Of a stretch of 64,000 nt of DNA, positions 17,704 through 25,308 are shown piece by piece (the first letter of the stretch is position 1; every line of letters begins with the position of its first letter). The position numbers were made by a program, and so were the translations under genes. This DNA comes from Micavibrio sp. UBA2137 (lineage in GTDB: Bacteria > Pseudomonadota > Alphaproteobacteria > Micavibrionales > Micavibrionaceae): the NCBI GenBank assembly GCA_002328415.1, contig DCXL01000003.1, positions 1,349-65,348 on the forward strand. The letters run 5' to 3'. The notes below the pieces were generated by a model. That model saw nothing but the letters and a program-made list of their open reading frames with translations, had not been told where the DNA came from and made no database searches.

Positions 17704-17816
17704 AAATAATCATTTTGTAATTCAATGGAAACAACGGTATAACACACACCTGTAAAGCGCAAGAAACGAGGTAATTGCGCAGACGAATTATTGTTAAAAG
17801 AACGGATTGGTAAATT

Positions 17817-19619
17817 ATGAGCGAGTATAGAACACATAAATGTAACGCATTACGTGCAGAACATGTCGGGCAAACAGTGAAATTGTCAGGCTGGATTAAT
17901 CGTAAACGTGACCATGGTGGCGTTCTCTTTATCGATTTACGCGATACATTTGGCATTACACAATGTGTAATAGATGAGGGCTCACCCCTGATGGACACTG
18001 TTGAGGAATGGCGTCCAGAATCAGTGATTATGGTTGAAGGTGAGGTGCGCGAGCGCCCAGGCGAGACAAAAAACAACAAACTGCCAACAGGCGAGATTGA
18101 AGTTTATATCTCAAAGGCTGTATTGCTCTCTGCGGCAGATGTTCTTCCGTTTCAGGTGGCTGAAGATGATGGTGCGGGTGAGGATATCCGCCTGCGCCAC
18201 CGTTATCTGGATTTACGTCGTCAAAAGATGCAGAAAAATATCCGCTTGCGTAATGATGTCATTGCATCGATGCGTAAACGCATGTGGGAGCAGAGTTTTC
18301 AGGAGTTTCAAACCCCTCTTTTGACTGCGTCTTCTCCAGAAGGAGCACGTGACTATCTTGTGCCCTCACGTTTGCACCCAGGTAAGTTTTATGCGCTTCC
18401 TCAAGCGCCACAGCAATTCAAACAGCTTCTAATGATGTCTGGTTTTGATCGTTATTTCCAAATTGCGCCGTGTTTCCGTGATGAAGATGGCCGCGCTGAC
18501 CGTTTGGCAGAATTCTATCAATTAGATATGGAGATGTCCTTTGTGGGTCAGGACGATATCTTTGAAGTCATGACACCTGTTATCAAGGGTATTTTTGAAG
18601 AATTTGCCGATTTCACAGGCACAAAGCGTAAAATCGAATGGTTGCCACATTTGCGTTATGAAGATGCGATGATGAAATATGGGACTGATAAGCCTGATTT
18701 GCGTAACCCGCTTGAAATTGTTGACGTGTCATCTGTATTTGCGCGCGAAGACGTCGAATTTAAGGCGTTTAAAGGCGTCATTGAAAATGGCGGTGTTGTC
18801 CGCGCAATCAAGGCACCACAGGTTTCCGACCAGCCGCGCTCCTTCTTTGACAAGTTGAATAGCTGGGCTCAAGGTGAGGGCGCACCTGGTCTTGGTTATA
18901 TTCTCTTTGCCGATGGTGAAGGTAAAGGTCCGATTGCCAAATTTGTACCAGAGGCCGCACAAGCTGAACTTAAAAAGCTAGCAGATTTGGATGAAGGTGA
19001 TGCTGTATTCTTTGTCTGTAACAAGGAAGCAGAAGCCGCAAGCCTAGCAGGTAAGGCACGTACGCGCATTTGCGCAGATTTAGACCTGCTTGAAAAGGAT
19101 GTCTATAAATTCTGCTGGATTGTTGATTTCCCCATGTATGAAATCAATGAACGCGGCGACCTCGACTTCTCACACAACCCGTTTTCTATGCCACAAGGGG
19201 GCATGGATGCGCTTGAGAATAAAGATCCGCTTGATGTTTATGCTTATCTCTATGACTGTGTCTGTAACGGCTTTGAGCTTTGTTCTGGCGCTATTCGTAA
19301 CCATCACCCTGAAATTATGCAGAAGGCTTTTGAAATTGCTGGTTATAGCAAGGCCGACCTTGAGAAAGAATTTGGTGGGATGTTAAACGCGATGCGTTAT
19401 GGTGCACCACCGCACGGCGGATGTGCCTTTGGTGTTGACCGTATTGTGATGTTGCTTGCTGATGAGCCGAACCTGCGCGAGGTCTATGCCTTTGTAATGA
19501 ATGGTCAATATGAAGATCACATGATGAACGCACCGTCTGACATCAAGCCAGAGCAGTTGAAAGATCTGCATATTAAGCTGAACTTGCCCAAAAAGCTGGA
19601 CGACGAAAAAGCGGCTTAG
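17817..19619 (+). CDS. aspS: Aspartyl-tRNA synthetase, probably non-discriminating
   Basis: 600 residues, bacterial class IIb type. N-terminal OB-fold anticodon domain, then catalytic core with motif 2 (FRDEDGRADRLAEFYQLD near 220-237), the bacterial GAD insertion about 290-410, and motif 3 (GGCAFGVDRIVMLL near 536). The anticodon-domain loop reads KRDHGG with His33, where discriminating enzymes such as E. coli have Leu; His here is associated with non-discriminating AspRS that also charges tRNA-Asn for GatCAB. A strong hairpin terminator follows. Confidence 0.96.
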   Translation: MSEYRTHKCNALRAEHVGQTVKLSGWINRKRDHGGVLFIDLRDTFGITQCVIDEGSPLMDTVEEWRPESVIMVEGEVRERPGETKNNKLPTGEIEVYISKAVLLSAADVLPFQVAEDDGAGEDIRLRHRYLDLRRQKMQKNIRLRNDVIASMRKRMWEQSFQEFQTPLLTASSPEGARDYLVPSRLHPGKFYALPQAPQQFKQLLMMSGFDRYFQIAPCFRDEDGRADRLAEFYQLDMEMSFVGQDDIFEVMTPVIKGIFEEFADFTGTKRKIEWLPHLRYEDAMMKYGTDKPDLRNPLEIVDVSSVFAREDVEFKAFKGVIENGGVVRAIKAPQVSDQPRSFFDKLNSWAQGEGAPGLGYILFADGEGKGPIAKFVPEAAQAELKKLADLDEGDAVFFVCNKEAEAASLAGKARTRICADLDLLEKDVYKFCWIVDFPMYEINERGDLDFSHNPFSMPQGGMDALENKDPLDVYAYLYDCVCNGFELCSGAIRNHHPEIMQKAFEIAGYSKADLEKEFGGMLNAMRYGAPPHGGCAFGVDRIVMLLADEPNLREVYAFVMNGQYEDHMMNAPSDIKPEQLKDLHIKLNLPKKLDDEKAA

Positions 19620-19642
19620 GCCCTTATCTTTAAAGACATGAA

Positions 19643-19704
19643 AAAACCTGGATAAACTTTCCTAAGAGGGATAGGAGGGGAAAGCTTCATCCAGGTTTTC
19701 TTTT
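19643..19704 (+). terminator. Long hairpin terminator after aspS
   Basis: Outer stem AAAACCTGGAT (19643-19653) pairs with ATCCAGGTTTT (19689-19699); an inner stem CTTTCC / GGAAAG (19657-19662 / 19679-19684) encloses a purine loop containing GAGGGATAGGAGG. The T-rich run follows directly. It is the likely end of the aspS transcript. Confidence 0.8.
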
Positions 19705-19710
19705 TATAAG

Positions 19711-19772
19711 TGCTGATGCTGTCTGGAGGGATAGGGATAAGGGTGAGTGACAGCACCAATACTAATCTTTTT
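19711..19772 (+). other. Second hairpin with a similar purine loop
   Basis: TGCTGTC (19717-19723) pairs with GACAGCA (19749-19755). The loop holds GGAGGGATAGGGATAAGGG, which repeats the GAGGGATAGG of the terminator loop just upstream. A CTTTTT run is near 19766. It could be part of a small RNA or a regulatory leader; no credible ORF is seen. Confidence 0.35.
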
Positions 19773-19844
19773 AACCATCTATACCCCTTTGCACGTAAGG
19801 CCGCACAAAGTTGGGCGCAAAATCATGAAAAAAACGAAATTATT

Positions 19845-20588
19845 TTAGCCGAGGCGGAAAATAGAGGTTACAGCACCAGTTTCAGCCGTATCGCGCGGTG
19901 AGCGATGGAATAAAATATGTGATGTATCAAAGTCAGGGCTTTTTTCTGACACGCCCTCGTTGTTTGGATTGCCGCGAATACCTTTCATAAAGACAATATC
20001 ACCAAGAGCGGGTTTCCAGTAAGAAAATAAATTCCCCTTATCACGGACATGGCTATTGGCGAAATCAAGCATTTCACGAGATTGCAAACGGCCGCGCGCC
20101 TGTGCCAGATCAATATCGGCCACTTCCAGACTATTAAACAGATAAGATACATGTGCATTGAGCGCTGGTGCATCAGGATGCCATTTGGGAATGAAAGGAT
20201 CTGCGCCAAGTCCCATTAAATGTAATGCGCCATTTGATGGAAATTCATGGGCCTCACCTGTTATCCCTGCATAAACATCCGACAGGATCTGACGCACCAT
20301 AAATGTGTCTTGTTGAATAACCTCAATCACATGCGCAGGAATGGACAAATTAATGTCAGCTGCTAAGTGCGCCATTTTGTCTGGTGTTTCTAGGTCTTGC
20401 GCAAAAAGCACGTGTGAATTTGTTGTGCGCGTAGGTTCGTGCGCAATACTGATTTTTGAGGCTTTATTGAAAAAATCAGTGAGCGTTGGGCGTCTTAATA
20501 CGGCACCACGGCTATCAGGTTTCTGCAAGGCATCAATGGCATCTTCGACCGTATATGTAGTGGCAATGGGGGATGTTGTTAAGCGCAT
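19845..20588 (-). CDS. Uncharacterised protein, paralogue 1 (possible DUF1826 / HxD-type)
   Basis: 247 residues with no signal peptide or membrane segment. It is a clear paralogue of the gene upstream: shared blocks are RGAVLRRP, a helical middle, KWHPDAPALNAHVSYLFN (136-153), YWKPALGDIVFMKGI and SHILFHRSPRDTAETGA (223-239). WHxD and the distal HRSP resemble both the end of DUF1826 proteins and the H-x-D...H triad of Fe(II)/2-oxoglutarate oxygenases; neither is proven. It starts 3 bases after the upstream paralogue, so the pair is an operon and a tandem duplication. Function unknown. Confidence 0.8.
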   Translation of the reverse strand: MRLTTSPIATTYTVEDAIDALQKPDSRGAVLRRPTLTDFFNKASKISIAHEPTRTTNSHVLFAQDLETPDKMAHLAADINLSIPAHVIEVIQQDTFMVRQILSDVYAGITGEAHEFPSNGALHLMGLGADPFIPKWHPDAPALNAHVSYLFNSLEVADIDLAQARGRLQSREMLDFANSHVRDKGNLFSYWKPALGDIVFMKGIRGNPNNEGVSEKSPDFDTSHILFHRSPRDTAETGAVTSIFRLG

Positions 20589-20591
20589 GAC

Positions 20592-21371
20592 TTAAAACAT
20601 GCCCTGACATGGGGTAACACGGTAAACCGATGTTAATGCACCCGTTTCAACGGTGTCACGCGGGGAACGATGAAAAAGAATATGGTCGGGGTTAAAGGAG
20701 ACGCTTTTTTCAGGAGTGTTCTGATTGGCGGGATTTCCATCAATGCCACGCATAAAAACTATATCAAGCGGGTCTGGCTTCCAATAGTCAAAAACATCGT
20801 CTCTTGCGTAAAAAGTGACATTTTTTTCGCTCAATATGGCACGACAATGCATCTGTGTTTCCGGGTCACCTTCTGGGAGTGCTGCAACCTCTAACTCATT
20901 AAAAAGATAGGAAACATGAGCGTTTAGGGGTGGCCCATCGCCGTGCCAAGATGGAGCAAATGGACCGAAACCGTTTCTTGGCATCATATGAAGTCGCGCA
21001 AAGGCACGTCCCTCTACTTCACTGTCTGTTACGCGGGCGAAAACCTCTGATAAGATTTGTCCAGTATCATGCGTATCTTGGTAAATCGCCTCGGCTATGT
21101 CGGTTGGCATAATAAGGCCTAGATCACTCCCAAAATCCTGTATCATTGCGCCACTCTTAAAATGGGTTTCGGAGAGAACATGAGACTGGGCGAGTTGTTC
21201 CCCACCATGTGGCACGCGCAATTTAGCGGTAATTGTATCGCGATGACTGTCAAAAACCTCAAGCAATTTCGGACGGCGCAGGGCCACGCCACGAGTTGAG
21301 GTTTCGCGCAATAGAGCGACGACCTCGTCTAAATCCTCAGTAACAGGAATGGGGGCTGTTGTGACACGCAT
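20592..21371 (-). CDS. Uncharacterised protein, paralogue 2 (possible DUF1826 / HxD-type)
   Basis: 259 residues from ATG 21371, chosen because AAGGA lies 8 bases upstream and MRVTTAPI matches the paralogue's MRLTTSPI; a frame extending to 21401 exists. Conserved blocks with paralogue 1: RGVALRRP, SWHGDGPPLNAHVSYLFN (141-158; His143, Asp145), YWKPDPLDIVFMRGI and DHILFHRSPRDTVETGA (229-245). The two are similar mainly around these motifs and differ elsewhere, so the duplication is old. First gene of the pair. Confidence 0.8.
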   Translation of the reverse strand: MRVTTAPIPVTEDLDEVVALLRETSTRGVALRRPKLLEVFDSHRDTITAKLRVPHGGEQLAQSHVLSETHFKSGAMIQDFGSDLGLIMPTDIAEAIYQDTHDTGQILSEVFARVTDSEVEGRAFARLHMMPRNGFGPFAPSWHGDGPPLNAHVSYLFNELEVAALPEGDPETQMHCRAILSEKNVTFYARDDVFDYWKPDPLDIVFMRGIDGNPANQNTPEKSVSFNPDHILFHRSPRDTVETGALTSVYRVTPCQGMF

Positions 21372-21446
21372 TTTCTTTATCCTTATATAGGCAAAGGACA
21401 ATAGAGCGATAATTGTATTATGTCAATAAAATAAAGGTGTTTAAGG

Positions 21447-22010
21447 CTAAGCAGATGTCATACGGGCGAATATGCTCTCAATCGTGTCGGCTCTTGTAAA
21501 TGAACGTAGCGTTGCCCCGACACGCAAATGAATTTCATGACCCTGCCAATAAAGTGCCATGTTGTTTAGCATGGAGGTTAAGCGTTGTGTACGCTCAGAC
21601 ACGCTGGCAAGGCTTGTGTCAGGCATGATAATAGCAAAGCCATCCTCGCACACACGCCCTGCAAAATCAGACACGCGAATAAAGGAATGGATACCCAACC
21701 CAAGTAAGCGCAATGATTTGTTTGTGCAAGTACTCCCCAGTTCTGCAATAGCCTCATAATTATCCAAATCAATTAAAATGCAAACGCCGCCATGACTTGC
21801 GCCGCGTTGCATGCGGTCACATTCACGCGCCAGCATTTCTTCCAAACCCTGCATGTTCAATAAACCTGTCACAATATCCTTGGTTAACAGCGTTTCAAGC
21901 GCACGCAATTGGCTTTCCTTCTGAGCCAGTATGTCAATCTGGTGCAAATTGCTCTGTGATGTGTTTTGTTTTTCAGACATGAGCCTCAACGCAAATTTAT
22001 TTTTCTTCAT
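21447..22010 (-). CDS. Degenerate GGDEF-domain protein
   Basis: 187 residues; a second possible start (MSEKQNTS) is at 21980 with GAGG just upstream. A short N-terminal coiled-coil-like segment (about 20-42) precedes a GGDEF-type fold: DIVTGLLNMQGLEEML, ILIDLDNYEAI near 78, and RVCEDGFAIIMPDT near 118 where active cyclases have RxGGDEFxxxLPDT. The signature is thus CEDGF, so cyclase activity is unlikely; it may bind a nucleotide or a protein instead. It is divergent from the EipB-DivK-PleD genes. Confidence 0.82.
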   Translation of the reverse strand: MKKNKFALRLMSEKQNTSQSNLHQIDILAQKESQLRALETLLTKDIVTGLLNMQGLEEMLARECDRMQRGASHGGVCILIDLDNYEAIAELGSTCTNKSLRLLGLGIHSFIRVSDFAGRVCEDGFAIIMPDTSLASVSERTQRLTSMLNNMALYWQGHEIHLRVGATLRSFTRADTIESIFARMTSA

Positions 22011-22187
22011 GATCTCTTATGCGAGAAGTGTGCCAAGGCACAATTATCTCTTATTTTTGTGCTGTTCCAGTCATTTGCATGCACCCTTAGTGGCCTTTGC
22101 GCATGCGACTAAGATGTCGGCAAAGGGCAATCTTTGTCTTTATCGGAAATCTTTGCCGTTCGTCCGCGCTTGCTCTATATTAATTTT

Positions 22188-23126
22188 ATGCTTTCTCGTT
22201 TCTCACGCATTTTTGTTATCGTTTTTGTTGTGGTCGCACTTTTTGGCCTTGGGACTCGTGTGCTCGCACAAAAAAATGGCGGGAGCTTCTTTCAGAAAAA
22301 TGAAAGTCAGGCTGAAATGGTCGGGCACAATGCCGTCTATGATTTAAAGCTTACAGCCGTTAAGCGTGGTGCTAAAATTCTGGATGTGGCTGGTCAAATG
22401 GAGTTTGATTTGGTGCAGGCATGTGATGGCTGGAAAAGCCAGCATGGCTTTGACTTACGCTATGATTATATTGATGGGCCTGCGCGTCATGTGGAGAGCA
22501 TCTTTTCCTTATTTGAAAGCGATTTGCGTCCCGAGTTTGCCTTTCATTCTATCCGCTTTATTGATGGCAACTTAGCCGAAGACTATAGTGGTCAGGTCGG
22601 TTTAAAAGACGAAAGATTACTAGGTGAAATCATAGATAATGCGCAACAGGTGAAATTGCCTGTCACGCTTTCAGGCGACATGGTTTTTCCGCAAGCCCAC
22701 ATGAAAAAACTCTTGGAGGCCGCGCGTACAGGTAAAAAAATGGTGAATATGCGCGTCTTCGACGGCACAGTGAAAGACAAAGCCTTCTATGTCACTGCCT
22801 TTATTACCCCAGTTAAAAAGACACACACAGCGCAAAACAACAACACTTCGGATTTGACACCTGTTGCCCATCAGCCAAGTGCGCGCGCAGCCATTGATGC
22901 AGATTTGCTGTCTGGACGTGGATGGTCAGTACGACTTGCCTTTTTTCCTTTAGAAGAAGGCGTTCAAGATGAAACAGCTTTCCCCGAATATGAAATGACA
23001 GTTTTACTAGAAGACAATGGCATTATCTCGGAAATGATTGTAGAATACAGCGATTTTACGGTGACCCAGACATTGCAGTCACTAGAGAAACGACAAAAAG
23101 AGGGGTGCAATCCACATGGCCAATAA
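22188..23126 (+). CDS. eipB: EipB-family cell envelope protein (DUF1849)
   Basis: 312 residues from ATG 22188; the longer frame to 22134 lacks family similarity. Signal peptide MLSRFSRIFVIVFVVVALFGL... ending near LAQ at residue 28, so periplasmic. The beta-rich body begins HNAVYDLKLTA; Cys in QACDGWK and a Cys near the C-terminus (EGCNP) match the disulfide pair known in EipB, needed for envelope integrity in Brucella. The gene overlaps divK by 11 bases, so translation may be coupled. Confidence 0.86.
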   Translation: MLSRFSRIFVIVFVVVALFGLGTRVLAQKNGGSFFQKNESQAEMVGHNAVYDLKLTAVKRGAKILDVAGQMEFDLVQACDGWKSQHGFDLRYDYIDGPARHVESIFSLFESDLRPEFAFHSIRFIDGNLAEDYSGQVGLKDERLLGEIIDNAQQVKLPVTLSGDMVFPQAHMKKLLEAARTGKKMVNMRVFDGTVKDKAFYVTAFITPVKKTHTAQNNNTSDLTPVAHQPSARAAIDADLLSGRGWSVRLAFFPLEEGVQDETAFPEYEMTVLLEDNGIISEMIVEYSDFTVTQTLQSLEKRQKEGCNPHGQ

Positions 23127-23502
23127 AAAGGTTCTCATTGTTGAAGATAACGAGCTGAACATGAAGCTCTTTCGTGATCTGCTTGGGGCACATAATATCG
23201 ATTCTGTTATTACCTCCAACGGTCATGAGGTCATTGATCTGGCCCGCAAGGAAACGCCAGACCTTATCCTGATGGATATTCAGTTGCCAGAAGTTTCAGG
23301 TCTTGAGGTAACCGCCTGGTTAAAGGCTGAGGACGATTTGAAACATATTCCGGTTATTGCGGTGACTGCCTTTGCCATGCGCGGGGATGAAAAGAAAATC
23401 CGTGAGGGCGGATGCGAGGATTACCTCTCCAAACCCATTTCAGTCACAAGTTTCATTGAAACAGTCGAAAAACATCTTAATAAGGGCGCGGCGGCGTCTT
23501 AA
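23116..23502 (+). CDS. divK: Single-domain response regulator DivK
   Basis: 128 residues, a receiver domain only. Asp10-Asp11 region reads VEDN, the phospho-acceptor is Asp54 in LILMDIQLP, Thr in AVTAFA and Lys in LSKPIS complete the site. It matches DivK, which in Caulobacter and relatives binds DivL/DivJ/PleC and PleD to steer CtrA activity and cell fate. The position next to pleD is the conserved alphaproteobacterial order and supports the name. Confidence 0.93.
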   Translation: MANKKVLIVEDNELNMKLFRDLLGAHNIDSVITSNGHEVIDLARKETPDLILMDIQLPEVSGLEVTAWLKAEDDLKHIPVIAVTAFAMRGDEKKIREGGCEDYLSKPISVTSFIETVEKHLNKGAAAS

Positions 23503-23523
23503 CTCACAAGGAAAAACTCTCTT

Positions 23524-24963
23524 ATGTCCGCACGTGTTCTTGTCGTTGACGATATAGCGCCCAATGTCAAATTGCTCGAGGCCAAGCTATTGGGCGAATA
23601 TTATGACGTGGTGACCGCTATGAGCGGGAAAGAGGCGCTAGAAAAGGCCGATGAAACACGCCCTGATATTATTCTCTTGGATGTCATGATGCCCGGTATG
23701 GACGGGTTTGAGGTGTGTCGCAGGCTCAAAGAAAACCATGAGCTGGCGCATATTCCTGTTGTGATGGTGACCGCCTTGACCGATAACGAGGATCGTGTGA
23801 AAGGACTTGAAAGCGGTGCGGATGATTTCTTGAGCAAGCCTGTTAATGATGTGGCGCTCATGGCGCGCGTAAGGTCACTTGTCCGCTTAAAAATGGCCGT
23901 GGATGAGTGGCGTGTGCGTGAAAATACGGCTAATCAATTAGGCGTAGTCAATGAAAACACCTCCATGATGGATATGGATGTCACAGGTGCCAAAATTCTG
24001 GCCGTTGAGGACATGGAATTTGAAGTTGAGAAGATTAAAAACACCATTGAAAGCCAGTCAAATCATGCCACGATGGTCACAACAGGTATTGAAGCTTTAA
24101 AGTATGCGCGTGAAGACAGTTTTGACCTGATTATTATTTCGCTGAATTTGGAGAATGAGGATGGCCTGCGCCTCTGTTCACACCTGCGCTCAAATGAAAA
24201 GACACGGTCTACGCCCATTTTGATGATTGGTAGTGAAGATGATCTGCCGCGCATTGCGCATGGGTTAGAGGTGGGTGCACATGATTATATTATGCGCCCT
24301 ATAGACAAGAATGAGCTGATGGCGCGTATTCGCACACAAGTGCGTCGGAAACGCTTTCAAGAGGGTTTGCGAACAAGCTTTGAACTCAGCCTGAATATGG
24401 CGCTCACTGATACGCTGACGGGACTTTATAACCGCCGTTATTTTGAGGTTCACCTGACAAAAATCCTCGAAAAGAACGCGCAAGAACAGAAAACAATCGG
24501 GATTTTATATCTGGATATTGATTTCTTTAAGGCCATTAACGATACCCATGGCCATAATGTGGGTGACGAGGTGCTTAAGATTTTCGGCAAACGCATCACG
24601 GATAATTTAAGAAGCTTTGACCTTGTGGCGCGTTTGGGCGGTGAGGAATTTGTCGCCGTTCTGCCTGATACGGATGAAAAGACGGCTCACACTATTGCTG
24701 AACGTTTGCGCCGTTCCATTATGGATGCACCCTTTAAGACCAGCCATGCCGAGCCGCTTGATATCACAACTTCAATCGGAGGTGTTTTGATTAAGCCAGA
24801 ATCGGGCAATACAATTACACAAGTGCTTGAACGTGCCGATAACCAGCTTTATTTGGCCAAAAATGGTGGCCGTAATTCTGTGTTTTTTGAGGATTCAGGG
24901 AAACTGGACCCTGAAGTGTTCCGTCCACAATCGCGTCCAATCTTGAATGAGACACAAGATTAA
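23524..24963 (+). CDS. pleD: Diguanylate cyclase response regulator PleD
   Basis: 479 residues, domain order REC-REC-GGDEF. First receiver: Asp53 in ILLDVMMPG. Second receiver (about 156-272) has LIIISLNLEN where the Asp would be, so it is an adaptor domain as in Caulobacter PleD. The GGDEF domain has DTLTGLYNRRYFE near 296 and an active GGEEF at 372-376, with the inhibitory I-site RSFD (363-366) five residues before it. It should make c-di-GMP on phosphorylation and be product-inhibited. Confidence 0.96.
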   Translation: MSARVLVVDDIAPNVKLLEAKLLGEYYDVVTAMSGKEALEKADETRPDIILLDVMMPGMDGFEVCRRLKENHELAHIPVVMVTALTDNEDRVKGLESGADDFLSKPVNDVALMARVRSLVRLKMAVDEWRVRENTANQLGVVNENTSMMDMDVTGAKILAVEDMEFEVEKIKNTIESQSNHATMVTTGIEALKYAREDSFDLIIISLNLENEDGLRLCSHLRSNEKTRSTPILMIGSEDDLPRIAHGLEVGAHDYIMRPIDKNELMARIRTQVRRKRFQEGLRTSFELSLNMALTDTLTGLYNRRYFEVHLTKILEKNAQEQKTIGILYLDIDFFKAINDTHGHNVGDEVLKIFGKRITDNLRSFDLVARLGGEEFVAVLPDTDEKTAHTIAERLRRSIMDAPFKTSHAEPLDITTSIGGVLIKPESGNTITQVLERADNQLYLAKNGGRNSVFFEDSGKLDPEVFRPQSRPILNETQD

Positions 24964-24971
24964 AGAGGCAT

Positions 24972-24999
24972 AAAAAAAGCGCCTTACACAGGCGCTTCT
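24972..24999 (-). terminator. Terminator between pleD and rpmG
   Basis: AAGCGCCT / AGGCGCTT stem (24977-24984, 24990-24997) with loop TACAC. On the minus strand it is followed by a run of T (the AAAAAAA at 24972-24978), fitting the end of the rpmG transcript; a weaker CTTCTT follows on the plus strand, so it may also serve pleD. Confidence 0.85.
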
Positions 25000-25020
25000 T
25001 ACTTAATTCAATTTCAAAAA

Positions 25021-25248
25021 TTAGTTCTTTTTGTGCGGAGGCATTTTCTTTTCTTCGAAAAGAACGTGCATGCCAGGCTTTCCTGTTTCAGGATTGACCG
25101 CGCGTGGGTCATATTTACGGAACTTCATTTTTTCAGTTTGGTTGCGTGGGTTTTTATTTATGTAATATGTGTACCCTGTCGCTTCGCCCTTGGCGTTTTT
25201 GCCAGTGCTGACGAGACGAATTTTAACCTGTGCGTTTTTCTTAGCCAT
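25021..25248 (-). CDS. rpmG: 50S ribosomal protein L33, extended form
   Basis: 75 residues, against about 55 in most proteobacteria. MAKKNAQVKIRLVSTG and NQTEKMKFRKYDPRAV are L33-like. Extra residues sit in the first beta-hairpin (KNAKGEATGYTYYI), before the second strand pair (NPETGKPGMH) and as a tail (KKMPPHKKN). No zinc-binding Cys pairs, so it is the zinc-free type. Convergent with pleD, as often in alphaproteobacteria. Confidence 0.88.
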   Translation of the reverse strand: MAKKNAQVKIRLVSTGKNAKGEATGYTYYINKNPRNQTEKMKFRKYDPRAVNPETGKPGMHVLFEEKKMPPHKKN

Positions 25249-25308
25249 AACTCTTTATCCTGCTATCGATGTAATTAGAGCGCCATAATAGGAATTTCGA
25301 TGTCAGTG

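Noticed and set aside
19710..19901. Plus-strand ORF of 63 codons after aspS
   Set aside because: No ribosome binding site, starts inside a hairpin and overlaps the end of a well-supported minus-strand gene.
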